A DNA stretch of 45,831 nt. It comes from an uncultured Flavobacterium sp. Its GTDB lineage: Bacteria; Bacteroidota; Bacteroidia; Flavobacteriales; Flavobacteriaceae. Made by a program: the position numbers and the translations under genes. This document shows positions 25,046 to 34,648 of the stretch, piece by piece. The notes beneath the pieces are model-generated. The model made no database searches and was not told the DNA's origin. It worked only from the letters and a program-made list of their open reading frames with translations. The stretch lies in the NCBI RefSeq assembly GCF_946220915.1, contig NZ_CAMIHH010000015.1, positions 1 to 45,831 of the forward strand, written 5' to 3'. Each line of letters starts with the position of its first letter. The stretch's first letter is position 1.

Positions 25046-25666
25046 ATGGCACAGTTCATCAAAATTTATCCTGAAAACCCAAATGAAAAAGAAATTGCAA
25101 AAGTAGTCCGGATACTCAGGGATGGTGGTATCATCATTTATCCTACCGATACCGTATACGGGCTTGGCTGCGACATTACCAACAGCCGGGCACTGGAACG
25201 CATTGCAAAAATAAAGGGCATAAAGCTGGAAAAAGCCAACTTTTCGTTTATATGCAGCGACCTTAGCAACCTGTCCGATTATGTGAAGCAAATCGATACT
25301 GCTACCTTTAAGATCCTGAAACGCTCATTGCCGGGCCCTTATACCTTCATCCTGCCGGGCAACAACAACCTCCCCAAAGAATTTAAAAAGAAAAACACCG
25401 TGGGCATTCGCGTGCCCGATAACAACATTGCCCTCGAGATCGTACGCCAATTGGGCAATCCCATAATATCGACCTCAATACATGACGAAGATGAGGTACT
25501 GGAATACTCCACCGACCCTGAACTGATATTCGAAAAATGGCAAAACCTGGCCGATGCCGTTATTGATGGCGGTTATGGCGACAACATTCCCTCAACCATT
25601 ATCGATCTTTCCGGCGATGAGCCAGTTGTGGTAAGGGAAGGCAAAGGCGACCCGGATGTGTTTTAA
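25046..25666 (+). CDS. Sua5/YciO/YrdC family threonylcarbamoyl-AMP synthase-like protein
   Basis: This 206-residue protein has the YrdC fold with the opening GGIIIYPTDTVYGLGCD, the KRSLPGPYTFILPG block and the ISTSIHDED segment. Family members make threonylcarbamoyl-AMP from threonine, bicarbonate and ATP for the t6A modification of tRNA; the YciO subgroup lacks proven activity, and this protein could belong to either. The open frame continues 43 codons upstream, but MAQFIKIYPENP at 25046 fits the family start. It converges on the adhesin gene with a strong hairpin between. Confidence 0.9.
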   Translation: MAQFIKIYPENPNEKEIAKVVRILRDGGIIIYPTDTVYGLGCDITNSRALERIAKIKGIKLEKANFSFICSDLSNLSDYVKQIDTATFKILKRSLPGPYTFILPGNNNLPKEFKKKNTVGIRVPDNNIALEIVRQLGNPIISTSIHDEDEVLEYSTDPELIFEKWQNLADAVIDGGYGDNIPSTIIDLSGDEPVVVREGKGDPDVF

Positions 25667-25723
25667 CTAACCTGCCCTGATACCCGCCTGACCTACTTTT
25701 TTACAACTTTATTCCTGAAAACG

Positions 25724-25757
25724 AAAAAATCCCCATTGCAATTTGCAATGGGGATTT
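25724..25757 (-). terminator. Strong hairpin terminator between the Sua5-like gene and the adhesin
   Basis: A perfect 14-base-pair stem (25727-25740 with 25744-25757) has a three-base ATT loop. On the minus strand it runs into six T, so it ends the adhesin transcript; it may also serve the plus-strand gene. Confidence 0.9.
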
Positions 25758-25776
25758 CACATTATAAAGAAAAGAA

Positions 25777-28700
25777 TTACTGTTCCCTGTTTACATATAC
25801 CCACCCGGTCCTGTTACGTCCTGCATGCTCTATTACATAAAAATAGGTACCTGTTGGCAGGTCATCGCCATTGTTGGTCTGGCCGGCCCATTCGTTAGTA
25901 TAATTATTCTTAGTATAGATCTCTTCCCCATACCTGTTAAAGATAGAAACCTTTCCTGCATTCATTCCCGATATGTCGAAGTTATCATTCTTGCCGTCAT
26001 TATTGGGCGATATGCCCCGGGGTATGTCGCAGTAAGTCCCGTCTACCTCAAATGTATAGTTCGCTGTACATCCGCCCGGGGTTGTCACGGTAAGGGTTAT
26101 TTCCAGTGGGTATTCTTCAATGCCAAACCTATTGGCATCGGTATATTCCGTGGCATTAAATGCAGTTCCCGAACCGATGTTTTCGCCATTGGCGTTGGTC
26201 CATACAAAACTGTCTGTGCTCTCATCCGCACCTGTTACCGAAGCATTCAGCATATAGCTGCTTTCAAAGCTCCAGCCTTCACAGCCCTGTGTTCCGGTTA
26301 TTACGATATCGCTTACGGGAGGCGTAAGCGTTGCTACCATCACATTCGATTTACACCCGCCGTTGCTTTGCACGTATACTTCATATTCACCAGGCAAAAC
26401 ATCTGTAAATACTGTTTCGGGCTGCCAGTTTATACCGTCTATGCTATAGCTGTATTGCGCACCAATCGGCTCTGTTATTGTAAGGGTACCTGCCCCTGTA
26501 GCACAGGTAGGCTGTACCAGTGTAAACGATGCAGATACCGGTGCCTCAGGCACATCGTTTATAGTTACCGAAGTAGTCGAGATGCACCCATTGATATTCT
26601 TTACGATAATGGTATAAGTGCCCGGATCCAGGTTAATGAAACCTGTGCCATTCTGGAAGTTTACACCATCAATGCTGTAGCTAAAGCCCGATCCTGTAGG
26701 GGCAGTCACGTCTATCCTTCCCGTATCGGTAAAGCAGTCAGGGTGCAGTATGCTCGCCTGTGCTTCGGCAGGAACCGGTGAGTTATCAATATTGATGATC
26801 GCCGTAGTTGAAGTACAGCCGCCTGCATTCATTACCGTTACAATGTATGCCCCGCCGGTAAGGTTGGCAAAAGTGGTTTCGGGCTGAAAGTTAGTACCGT
26901 CTATGCTATACGTAAACCCGTTGCCTGTTGGCGATGTAATTTCTATTGTACCCGATGGCGCATCACAGGTAGGCTGTGTTACCGTGGTTGCGGCAACAGC
27001 AGGTACTGTTGGCACAGGGTTAATGGTAATCGTGGCAGTTACCGACTGGCACCCGGCATTATTTGTAGTTACCGTATAGCTGCCCGGTGCCAGGTTGGCG
27101 AATAAAGGCGAGGCCTGGAAGTTGGTACCGTCTATGCTATATGTAAAATCTGTTCCGGTTGGTGCGGTCACTTCTATCGTACCTGTTGTAACACCGCTGC
27201 AATTGGGCTGTGTAACCGTTGTAGCCGCTACGTCAGGAATTCCGGGAACAGGGTTAATGGTTATTGCTGCCGATAGCGATGTACAGCCTTCAGCGCCTTG
27301 TGTGGTCACGGTGTATGTACCCGGTGCAAGATTGGCAAAAGTGTCAGATGCCTGGAAGTTGATCCCATCAATGCTATAGGCAAGCCCTGCTCCTGTTGGC
27401 GCAGTTACTACAATGGTACCGGTAGGTGCCAGGCAGGTAGGCTGCGTTACTGTAACCGTAGCCTGGGCAGGGTTGGATGGCACCGGGTCGATAATTACCG
27501 ATGCCGCAGCGGTACAGCCTCCCGCATTTTGCGTAGTGACTGTATAGCTGCCCGGCTCAAGTCCTGCAAATGTAGGAGAAGCCTGGAAGTTGGTACCGTC
27601 AATGCTATAGGTAATGTCCGTTCCTGTAGGGCTGTTTATTACCACAGTGCCCGTAGGCGTGGCACAGGTAGGCTGTGTAATGGTTGTTACCGCAGTATCC
27701 GGAGCTCCGGGAACAGGATCTATCGTTACCAAAGCGCTTACCGAAGTACACCCGTCGCCATTTTGCACTGTAACGGTATAGGTGCCGGGAGCCACATTGG
27801 CAAATGTTGGCGAAACCTGAAAAGTAGTGCCGTTGATGCTGTAGCTTAATCCCGAACCTGTTGGTGCAGTTACTTCTATGCCTCCGGGTGTAGCACAACC
27901 TGGCTGCGTTACGGTTACTACAGGGGCATCGGGCGTTGCAGGGGCATTGTCAATCGTAATTGATGCCGAAGCTGATGAGCACCCGTCGGCAGATTGTGTT
28001 GTTACGGTATAAGTACCCGGCACAACACCTGCAAATACTGGCGATGCCTGGAATGTAATGCCGTCCAGGCTATAGGCAAATTCCGTCCCGGTTGGGGCGG
28101 TTACGGTTATGGTTCCCGTAGCAGTAGTACAATCAGGCTGTGCTGCTGTTAGTGTTGCCACAGCAGGTATAACAGGCACGGTATCTATGGTAATGCCTGT
28201 AGAAACCGAAGTACACCCCCCTGCTATTTGCGTCGTTACCGTATAAGTCCCGGCTGGGAGGCCTGCAAATAGTGGCGATGACTGAAAGGTTGTACCATCT
28301 ATGCTGTAAGTAAGGTCACTACCAACAGGCGCTGTGACGGTAATGCTGCCCGAAGGCACTTCACAAGTAGGCTGAATCAATGTAACGGCTGCCACTGCCG
28401 GGGTTGCAGGGGCTTCATCGATAGTTATAGAGGCAGTTACCGAAGTACATCCCTCTGCGGTTTGCGTGGTTACCACATAATTGCCCGGAGCAAGATTGGC
28501 AAACGTAGGCGAATCCTGGAAGGCCACACCATTAATGCTGTAGCTTAGCCCGGCCCCGACAGGTGCTGTAATTACAATGCTTCCCGTTGCCAGTGTACAA
28601 TCTGGCTGGGTAACCGTAGTGGTTGCCACGGCCGGAAGTACAGGAGCTGCGTCTATAGTTATGGCAGCAGTTACAGATGTACACCCGTCATTTTGGGTAG

Positions 28701-30909
28701 TAATGGTGTAGCTGCCTGGAACTAAGCCATTAAACACAGGCGACGCCTGAAAGTTAGTGCCGTCTATGCTATAGGTATATGTTGCCCCAAGCGGTGCCGA
28801 TATGGCAATGCTTCCTGTCGCGGTGGTACAGGTTGGCTGGGTTACTGTAAAGTCTGCCACAGCAGGTGCATCCGGCGCTTCATCTATGGTAATGGCTGCT
28901 GTTTGCGATGTACATCCCAAAGCCGTCATTGCGGTCACGGTATAGCTGCCCGGCAATAATCCTGTAAAAGTGGTGCCCGACTGGAAGTTGCTTCCATCGA
29001 TGCTGAATGTCATTCCGGGTTCAACGATCGAATTTACAGTAATGGTTCCGGTTGGCGTATCACAATCGGGCTGCGTAACGGTAAATGTTGCCACGGCCGG
29101 GGTAAGCGGTGCCGGATTGATAGTAAAGGGGAAAGTCGTGATGCAGTTGGCCGATGACTTTATGGTAAGCGTATACGTTCCGGGAGCAAGGCCATTAAAA
29201 GCAAGACCCGACTGGAAGGTTACACCATCTGTGCTGTAGGTAAGGCCGTCGCCTACCGATGGCATTATCAAAAGCCCGCCGGTGGCTATGCTGCAGGTTG
29301 GCTGAACCGGGATCACAACAGCAAGCGGCAGCGGAGATACAGTAAGCTGTACCGCATTGCTTACCAGCGTACAGCCTACAGAGGTAGCCTGGCAGTAAAA
29401 TTGTGCCCCGTTAAAATCAAGGGGGGTGTCTATTACGGTAAGCTGTATTGTATTGGTGCCTGCAAAATTTGGACCGTCTGAAATATTAACCCAGTTGCCC
29501 GAGTCATCGAGCATTTTCCATTGATAGGTAAATGTTGCAGATGCGCTAAGTGTAACGGTATACTGAACATTGTCGCCTTCGCATACCGATGCGCTTAGCG
29601 GCTGTGCCGAAATATGATCGGATGGTGAAGAAGTAATGTTGTGGATGGTCAGGTTGGCACAATTTTCGGTATTGGATATCGCCCAGTCGCCAGCATTAAA
29701 ATTAGCCTGCGGCACTACCGCATTACCGTTACGTATCATCGAAAACCCGGTATTATCAGGCGTATGGACATTGTCGATTACCACAGTGCCTTTTAAAAGC
29801 TCCAATTCATCATCGTCATTAAAACCAGCGGTAAGTAAATTTACCGGAGTACCGCTCAGGCCGCAAACCGATGTATTGGTACGTACTATATGCACCCCGC
29901 CCGGCGCTAAAATACCGGTAAGGTTGAGCGTGAGTGTAACCGGGCCATCAACAGTGCCACGACGGGTAATGCTGTATTGTGACAGGTCTATTGCCGATGC
30001 CGTTCCGTTATAAAGCTCAATTGCCCCGCCTTCGCCTGAATCGGCATCATAAACTTCGGAAATGAAAAGGTCGGCTGGCGGCAAAAATGTAGGGCAGTTG
30101 GAGGAGAGTACCGTAAATGCCGACGACGTGCCAACGCACGCAGCTGTGGTAACCGATACTGCACCTGTTACTGCCGCAGATGCTACGAGCGCTTTAATTT
30201 CAGTGTCTGAAACTACAGTAAAGCCTGCCGATTCTATCCCGCCGAACTTAACCGATGTTGTACCTGCGCTAAAGCCGCTGCCCGTAATGGTCACCATGGT
30301 ATTGGCAGGCCCTGATGCCGGCTCAAAAGAAGTGATCACAGGTGCGGTACATCCTGAGTTTATCGTGCCGTTAAGGGTAAAGTCATCCAGCCTGAAGGTG
30401 CCGTTGCCTGTAGCTCCGCCAAGGGTAAGCACTACCGTTACCGTACCACTAAGTCCGTTTACAGGATTGGCAACCGGGGTAACGCCTATGGCTGCTCCCG
30501 TGGTGGGTACCGTACCCGAACCTACATTTATGCCATTAATGGTCATGGCCCATGTTTGTGCACCGGTATCGCTCCGCCTGCGCCAAAAATTGAAGGATGT
30601 GATATCAAGGGTTTTACCTGGAGCAACATTGAACGCAAGTGTTATTGTGGGCATGCCCGAACTGTTGTTGAGGGCAATGGCCTGGCCTGATGACCCCGCA
30701 AAGCTGACCCAGCCTCCCGCTGTGCTGTTAGTCCATGATGAACCCGAAAGGTCGGGGTGCATGGTAGTTGGCGCTACTGTATATGGGTGGCTTGAAATAG
30801 CATCTGTACCAAAGTTGTGCTGGTACACCTGCGCATAAATTCCGGGCTGTAGTGCAAATAGTAATGCAAACAATGGTATCAGCCTGAGGTAGGTAATTTT
30901 TCTCTTCAT
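25777..30909 (-). CDS. Giant secreted repeat protein with type IX (type B) sorting domain
   Basis: This is a 1710-residue predicted surface adhesin. In order (numbered from the ATG at 30909): signal peptide (about 1-26, ending GIYAQ), a beta-rich N-terminal domain (about 27-186), an IPT/TIG-like domain (about 190-270), a lamin-tail-like domain starting PPADLFISEVYDADSGEGG (about 277-390), an Ig-like domain (about 430-525), 13 tandem repeats of about 77 residues (529-1532), and a C-terminal gliding-motility/T9SS type B domain (about 1627-1710, GISPNNDGKNDNFDI ... FNRYGEEIY). Each repeat has QPxC and GC cysteines plus YSIDGxxFQ and PGxYTV. Start 30909 is preferred to an ATG 15 codons upstream because it begins the signal peptide and a promoter box lies between. 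Confidence 0.92.
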   Translation of the reverse strand: MKRKITYLRLIPLFALLFALQPGIYAQVYQHNFGTDAISSHPYTVAPTTMHPDLSGSSWTNSTAGGWVSFAGSSGQAIALNNSSGMPTITLAFNVAPGKTLDITSFNFWRRRSDTGAQTWAMTINGINVGSGTVPTTGAAIGVTPVANPVNGLSGTVTVVLTLGGATGNGTFRLDDFTLNGTINSGCTAPVITSFEPASGPANTMVTITGSGFSAGTTSVKFGGIESAGFTVVSDTEIKALVASAAVTGAVSVTTAACVGTSSAFTVLSSNCPTFLPPADLFISEVYDADSGEGGAIELYNGTASAIDLSQYSITRRGTVDGPVTLTLNLTGILAPGGVHIVRTNTSVCGLSGTPVNLLTAGFNDDDELELLKGTVVIDNVHTPDNTGFSMIRNGNAVVPQANFNAGDWAISNTENCANLTIHNITSSPSDHISAQPLSASVCEGDNVQYTVTLSASATFTYQWKMLDDSGNWVNISDGPNFAGTNTIQLTVIDTPLDFNGAQFYCQATSVGCTLVSNAVQLTVSPLPLAVVIPVQPTCSIATGGLLIMPSVGDGLTYSTDGVTFQSGLAFNGLAPGTYTLTIKSSANCITTFPFTINPAPLTPAVATFTVTQPDCDTPTGTITVNSIVEPGMTFSIDGSNFQSGTTFTGLLPGSYTVTAMTALGCTSQTAAITIDEAPDAPAVADFTVTQPTCTTATGSIAISAPLGATYTYSIDGTNFQASPVFNGLVPGSYTITTQNDGCTSVTAAITIDAAPVLPAVATTTVTQPDCTLATGSIVITAPVGAGLSYSINGVAFQDSPTFANLAPGNYVVTTQTAEGCTSVTASITIDEAPATPAVAAVTLIQPTCEVPSGSITVTAPVGSDLTYSIDGTTFQSSPLFAGLPAGTYTVTTQIAGGCTSVSTGITIDTVPVIPAVATLTAAQPDCTTATGTITVTAPTGTEFAYSLDGITFQASPVFAGVVPGTYTVTTQSADGCSSASASITIDNAPATPDAPVVTVTQPGCATPGGIEVTAPTGSGLSYSINGTTFQVSPTFANVAPGTYTVTVQNGDGCTSVSALVTIDPVPGAPDTAVTTITQPTCATPTGTVVINSPTGTDITYSIDGTNFQASPTFAGLEPGSYTVTTQNAGGCTAAASVIIDPVPSNPAQATVTVTQPTCLAPTGTIVVTAPTGAGLAYSIDGINFQASDTFANLAPGTYTVTTQGAEGCTSLSAAITINPVPGIPDVAATTVTQPNCSGVTTGTIEVTAPTGTDFTYSIDGTNFQASPLFANLAPGSYTVTTNNAGCQSVTATITINPVPTVPAVAATTVTQPTCDAPSGTIEITSPTGNGFTYSIDGTNFQPETTFANLTGGAYIVTVMNAGGCTSTTAIINIDNSPVPAEAQASILHPDCFTDTGRIDVTAPTGSGFSYSIDGVNFQNGTGFINLDPGTYTIIVKNINGCISTTSVTINDVPEAPVSASFTLVQPTCATGAGTLTITEPIGAQYSYSIDGINWQPETVFTDVLPGEYEVYVQSNGGCKSNVMVATLTPPVSDIVITGTQGCEGWSFESSYMLNASVTGADESTDSFVWTNANGENIGSGTAFNATEYTDANRFGIEEYPLEITLTVTTPGGCTANYTFEVDGTYCDIPRGISPNNDGKNDNFDISGMNAGKVSIFNRYGEEIYTKNNYTNEWAGQTNNGDDLPTGTYFYVIEHAGRNRTGWVYVNREQ
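26314..29325 (-). repeat. Thirteen tandem ~231-base coding repeats in the adhesin
   Basis: Thirteen units of about 77 codons lie head to tail. Each encodes a sandwich-like module opening with a QP[TDNG]C motif, a central YSIDGxxFQ, a PGxYTV turn, a second Cys in a GC pair, and a proline-rich joint (VP/AP plus two residues). Units differ clearly in sequence, so they are old copies rather than a recent expansion. Confidence 0.93.
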
Positions 30910-30939
30910 AATTGTTACTTTTAGCAAAGGGTTTCCTGA

Positions 30940-30947
30940 CAAAATTA
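30940..30947 (-). promoter_or_regulatory. Candidate -7 box for the adhesin (TAATTTTG on the minus strand)
   Basis: This exact TAnnTTTG match lies 30 bases before the ATG at 30909, giving a leader of about 25 bases. A -33 element is not evident. Confidence 0.45.
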
Positions 30948-30954
30948 GGCACAT

Positions 30955-31244
30955 AGTATACCATCATGTTTAGCCGTTAAGTAACATTTATTAAAAGATT
31001 AACCTCTATTTAAGAGTTCACGGATAGCACTTCATTCAAATGGCTAAAAAAATAAAAACCAATACATTAGCTGATCTTTAACAAAACTTTACTTCCAAAT
31101 TAAATTGGCTTCAAATTCGTCAGGTTTATGTATAGCCCTTACTCTTTGTGTATTGGTTATTTCCGGGGCTCAACGTAGTAATATTGCTGTAATAAAAGCA
31201 TTGCGTTGTTAAAGCAGGCATAAACAATTATGCCGTCCTCTCGA
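30955..31244. other. AT-rich gap between the divergent adhesin and SRPBCC genes
   Basis: About 300 bases without a gene. Apart from the two flanking promoter boxes I see no hairpin, repeat or RNA-like structure that stands out. Confidence 0.4.
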
Positions 31245-31273
31245 TTGTGGCTAATTTTATATTTTTAAATTAG
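31245..31273 (+). promoter_or_regulatory. Promoter of the SRPBCC-RidA pair
   Basis: TTG at 31245-31247 and TAAATTAG at 31266-31273 are 18 bases apart. The -7 box ends only six bases before the ATG at 31280, so the transcript would be leaderless or nearly so. Confidence 0.5.
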
Positions 31274-31279
31274 CGCAGC

Positions 31280-31744
31280 ATGCAATCCACCCGTAACACA
31301 AAGCTTATCAATGCTCCGGTTAGTAAAGTTTTTTGTGCTTTTGCTTCTGCAGAAGCGCTGGGACAGTGGCTCGCTCCCGATGGAATGACGGGCAAGGTGC
31401 ATTCATTCGATTTCAGGGCTAATGGCGGTTACGAAATGTCACTACATTATCCTGAGGGGGAAAGTCAATTTGAAGGAAAGACAGCGAAACGCGAAGACCG
31501 GTTTACCGCCAGATTTAGCGAGATAGTACCAAATGAAAAAATCGTCCAGGTTACAGTATTCGAGTCGGATGACGAGCGTTTTAAGGGTGAAATGAAAATG
31601 ACGGTACTATTTGAGGCAAATGGCAACGCAACGCTGGTTACCATGCTATTTGATAATATCCCGCCCGGCATTGCGCCCGAAGACAACGAAGAGGGTACAC
31701 AGCAATCGCTCGAAAAATTGGCGAAGTATGTAAAACAAACCTAA
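31280..31744 (+). CDS. SRPBCC (AHSA1-like) domain protein
   Basis: This is a 154-residue single-domain protein of the START/Bet v1-like SRPBCC superfamily, AHSA1-like branch. The typical opening is seen (ISNAPVSKVFCAFASAEALGQWLAP-like pattern), with the FDFRANGGYEMSLHYPEGE strand pair and a C-terminal helix with NEEGTQQSLEKLAKYV. Such proteins bind hydrophobic ligands, act as toxin-resistance or co-chaperone-like factors, or pair with ArsR regulators; none can be chosen here. RidA follows 12 bases downstream in the same transcript. Confidence 0.87.
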   Translation: MQSTRNTKLINAPVSKVFCAFASAEALGQWLAPDGMTGKVHSFDFRANGGYEMSLHYPEGESQFEGKTAKREDRFTARFSEIVPNEKIVQVTVFESDDERFKGEMKMTVLFEANGNATLVTMLFDNIPPGIAPEDNEEGTQQSLEKLAKYVKQT

Positions 31745-31756
31745 TACTTAAAACAT

Positions 31757-32158
31757 ATGGCAGTTCAGTTCTTAAATCCCGATACGCTGATGAAAAGCCC
31801 TGCCTTCTCGCAGGTTGCCATCACTTCCGGCAGCGGTAGGACCATCTATATTGGCGGGCAGAATGCAGTGAATGAAAAGGGAGAGGTTGTAGGAAAAGGC
31901 AACATTGCCGCGCAAACCGAACAGGTAATGTTCAACATCGAAGCGGCCCTTGAAGCCGCCGGGGCAGGGATTAAGGATATTATCAAAATGAACATCTACA
32001 TTACCCAGGGGCAGGACATCCGTAAAGGCTTTGAAGCATCGCAGCGCTTTTTTAAAGATAATGCGAACCAGCCTGTGATAACATCGCTGTTCGTAGCCGG
32101 CATGGGCAACCCGAATTATCTTCTGGAGATTGACGCTGTAGCTTTTGTGGAGGGTTAG
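31757..32158 (+). CDS. RidA/YjgF family protein lacking the catalytic arginine
   Basis: This 133-residue protein has the chorismate mutase-like RidA fold: IYIGGQNAVNEKGEVVGKGN, the AALEAAGAGIKDIIKMNIYI stretch and the final LEIDAVAFVE. Classical RidA hydrolyses reactive enamines/imines made by PLP enzymes using an arginine in the PxRxxVEV motif. Here the aligned segment is PVITSLFV (106-113) with Ile108 at the arginine position, so it probably belongs to an Rid subfamily without imine deaminase activity. It is co-directional with the SRPBCC gene and converges on uvrD, with 90 gene-free bases between. Confidence 0.9.
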   Translation: MAVQFLNPDTLMKSPAFSQVAITSGSGRTIYIGGQNAVNEKGEVVGKGNIAAQTEQVMFNIEAALEAAGAGIKDIIKMNIYITQGQDIRKGFEASQRFFKDNANQPVITSLFVAGMGNPNYLLEIDAVAFVEG

Positions 32159-32248
32159 GAAACCCCGATGAAAAGGGATAAATCAGGTATTCACAGGTCT
32201 TTTGGAAAGGCCCTGTCCCGGAACTCGGAACCCGAAACCAAACGAAAA

Positions 32249-34591
32249 CTATTCTAAAATCTCCAGCTTTGCAAACCTTAGCAACAGCTTTTTGATCCCC
32301 CCTACCTCAAAACGTATTTCGGCTTTTTTGTCGGCCCCAACCCCTTCAAGGTTAAGCACTTCCCCTTTCCCGAAACGCTCATGCATCACGACATTGCCGG
32401 GAACCAGCTTCGTATCGGGCACCGGTGTGCTGCCTGCGGGTGAACGGCCTGCAACAGGCTTTAGGCGGCGAACATTCGAGTCTGGCTTCGGGTCGTTTGC
32501 TGTAACCCATGCCGGCGGCGTTGTTGGTGTAGGCTTTACCTGCCTTAATTTCGACTTGTCCACATCACCAAAAATGTCGGTATCGATCATGGGCTTGTAG
32601 CGGTAATTGTTATCTGCGGGGGTAAGGTATTCTAAAAAAGTATCAGTAATCTCTTCAATAAAGCGCGACGGCTCGCTGTCTACCAGCTTACCCCAACGGT
32701 AGCGCGACTGGGCATAGGTAAGGTAGGCCTGGTGTTCGGCACGGGTAAGCGCTACATAGAAGAGCCTTCGCTCCTCCTCCAGCTCGCTGCGGGTATTCAG
32801 GCTCATGGCGCTCGGGAAGAGATCCTCCTCCATCCCTACAACGAATACATACGGAAACTCAAGCCCTTTGGCAAGGTGCACGGTCATTAGGGCCACACGG
32901 TCGTCATCGCCGGTGTCCTTGTCCATGTCGGTAGCCAGCGCCACATCTTCCAGAAATTCCGAAAGCGCCCCCCTGGCACCGTCAACCTCGCGCTGGCCCT
33001 CGGTAAAATCACGGATCCCATTTAGCAGTTCCTCAATATTTTCAATGCGTGCAATCCCTTCCGGGGTGGCATCTTTTTTTAGTTCCTGTATAAGTCCTGT
33101 TTTTTTCGCTACGTGCTCGGCAAGGTAAAAGGCATCCTGGTTCTCATTGATCACCTGGAAGCTTTGTATCATCGTTACAAAATCCTGTAGTTTGTTGCGG
33201 GTGCCGCTGTTAAGCTTCAGGTCGATCTTATCGATCTTTTCCATTACCTCGAAAATCGAGCGTTTGTAATGGTTGGCCGCCACGGTAAGCTTCTCTACCG
33301 TGGTGTCGCCAATCCCTCTTGCCGGATAATTGATGACACGTATCAGCGCTTCCTCATCCTTTGGGTTGATTACCAGCCGAAGGTAAGCCAGTACATCTTT
33401 GATCTCTTTTCGCTGGTAAAAGGAAAGGCCTCCATATATACGGTACGGAATGTCGCGTTTTCGCAATGCATCTTCCATGGCGCGCGACTGGGCATTGGTG
33501 CGGTACAGGATGGCAAATTTATTGTTCATCAGCTGGTTGCGCATCTTTTCCTCAAATATGGTGCCTGCCACAAAACGGCCTTCTTCGGCGTCGGTAAAGC
33601 TGCGGTGCACTTTTATCTTGTGGCCTTCATCATTGGCCGTCCATACCACCTTGTCCAGCTTGGTCTTGTTTTTATCGATAATGGCGTTGGCCGCCTCTAC
33701 AATGTTTTTGGTTGAACGGTAATTCTGCTCCAGGCGGTACACCTGTACATTATCATAATCTTTTTGGAAATTGAGGATATTGTTGATGTTTGCACCCCTG
33801 AATGCATAGATGCTCTGCGCATCATCGCCCACCACACAAATGTTCTGGAACCTGTCCGACAGCGCCTTAACAATAAGGTACTGCGAATGGTTAGTATCCT
33901 GGTACTCATCTACCAGTATGTAGCGGAAACGGTCCTGGTATTTGGCCAGCACATCCGGAAAACGGTTCAGCAGCTGATTGGTGCGCAACAGTAGATCGTC
34001 AAAATCCATGGCACCTGATTTAAAGCACCTATCTACATATTCTTCATATATCTCGCCCAGGCGTGGCTTTTTCGACATCGCATCGGCTTCCTGCAATTCA
34101 GGATTATTAAAATAGGCCTTTACCGTTATCAGGCTGTTCTTATAGGATGATATGCGCCCCAGTACCTGCTTCGGCTTATACACATCCTTATCCAGCTGCT
34201 TTTCTTTTATGATAGACGAAATCAGCCGCACGCTGTCCTGCGTGTCGTATATGGTAAAGTTAGACGGAAAGCCAAGCTTGCCCGCTTCTATCCTCAATAT
34301 TTTGGCAAACACCGAATGGAAGGTGCCCATCCAGAGATTTTTTGCTTCCGGACCCACAATTTCGGTGATACGCTTCTTCATTTCCTTGGCCGCCTTGTTG
34401 GTAAAGGTAAGCGCCAGGATATTAAATGCGTCCACTCCCTGGCTCATCAGGTAGGCAATGCGTATGGTAAGCACCCTTGTTTTCCCTGAGCCTGCACCGG
34501 CTATCACCATCATTGGGCCATCTTTTTGCAAAGTAGGTGCCTGCTGGGCATCATTAAGCTGATTTATATATTTGTGGATATCCAGTTTCAT
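32249..34591 (-). CDS. UvrD/PcrA-type superfamily 1 DNA helicase
   Basis: This 780-residue 3'-5' helicase acts in nucleotide excision and mismatch repair and in removing proteins from DNA. Motifs in order: Q-motif region LNDAQQAP, Walker A GAGSGKT at 32-38, motif II DEYQDT at 228-233, GDDAQSIYAFRGA near 255, QNYRS, and VALMTVHLAKGLEF near 580. A C-terminal Tudor-like domain (about 725-780, VMHERFGKGEVLNLEG) is typical of PcrA. A -7 box ends five bases before the ATG. Identification of the family is secure; UvrD and PcrA names are used interchangeably in this phylum. Confidence 0.95.
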   Translation of the reverse strand: MKLDIHKYINQLNDAQQAPTLQKDGPMMVIAGAGSGKTRVLTIRIAYLMSQGVDAFNILALTFTNKAAKEMKKRITEIVGPEAKNLWMGTFHSVFAKILRIEAGKLGFPSNFTIYDTQDSVRLISSIIKEKQLDKDVYKPKQVLGRISSYKNSLITVKAYFNNPELQEADAMSKKPRLGEIYEEYVDRCFKSGAMDFDDLLLRTNQLLNRFPDVLAKYQDRFRYILVDEYQDTNHSQYLIVKALSDRFQNICVVGDDAQSIYAFRGANINNILNFQKDYDNVQVYRLEQNYRSTKNIVEAANAIIDKNKTKLDKVVWTANDEGHKIKVHRSFTDAEEGRFVAGTIFEEKMRNQLMNNKFAILYRTNAQSRAMEDALRKRDIPYRIYGGLSFYQRKEIKDVLAYLRLVINPKDEEALIRVINYPARGIGDTTVEKLTVAANHYKRSIFEVMEKIDKIDLKLNSGTRNKLQDFVTMIQSFQVINENQDAFYLAEHVAKKTGLIQELKKDATPEGIARIENIEELLNGIRDFTEGQREVDGARGALSEFLEDVALATDMDKDTGDDDRVALMTVHLAKGLEFPYVFVVGMEEDLFPSAMSLNTRSELEEERRLFYVALTRAEHQAYLTYAQSRYRWGKLVDSEPSRFIEEITDTFLEYLTPADNNYRYKPMIDTDIFGDVDKSKLRQVKPTPTTPPAWVTANDPKPDSNVRRLKPVAGRSPAGSTPVPDTKLVPGNVVMHERFGKGEVLNLEGVGADKKAEIRFEVGGIKKLLLRFAKLEILE

Positions 34592-34596
34592 AGCCG

Positions 34597-34604
34597 CAAA
34601 AATA
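34597..34604 (-). promoter_or_regulatory. Candidate -7 box for the helicase gene (TATTTTTG on the minus strand)
   Basis: This exact TAnnTTTG match has its last base five positions before the ATG at 34591, so transcription would begin at or next to the start codon. No good -33 element is seen. Confidence 0.42.
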
Positions 34605-34648
34605 GCGATTTTAGGTGAAATTTATAACGTAAAAAGCGGATGAAAAGT

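Noticed and set aside
25825..26781. A 318-codon open frame on the plus strand within the adhesin
   Set aside because: It mirrors the repeated coding units of the adhesin on the other strand and carries no signal or motif of its own.
26314..29325. Regularly spaced repeats that could suggest a CRISPR array or satellite
   Set aside because: The period is about 231 bases, the reading frame is open throughout, and the units are divergent protein modules.
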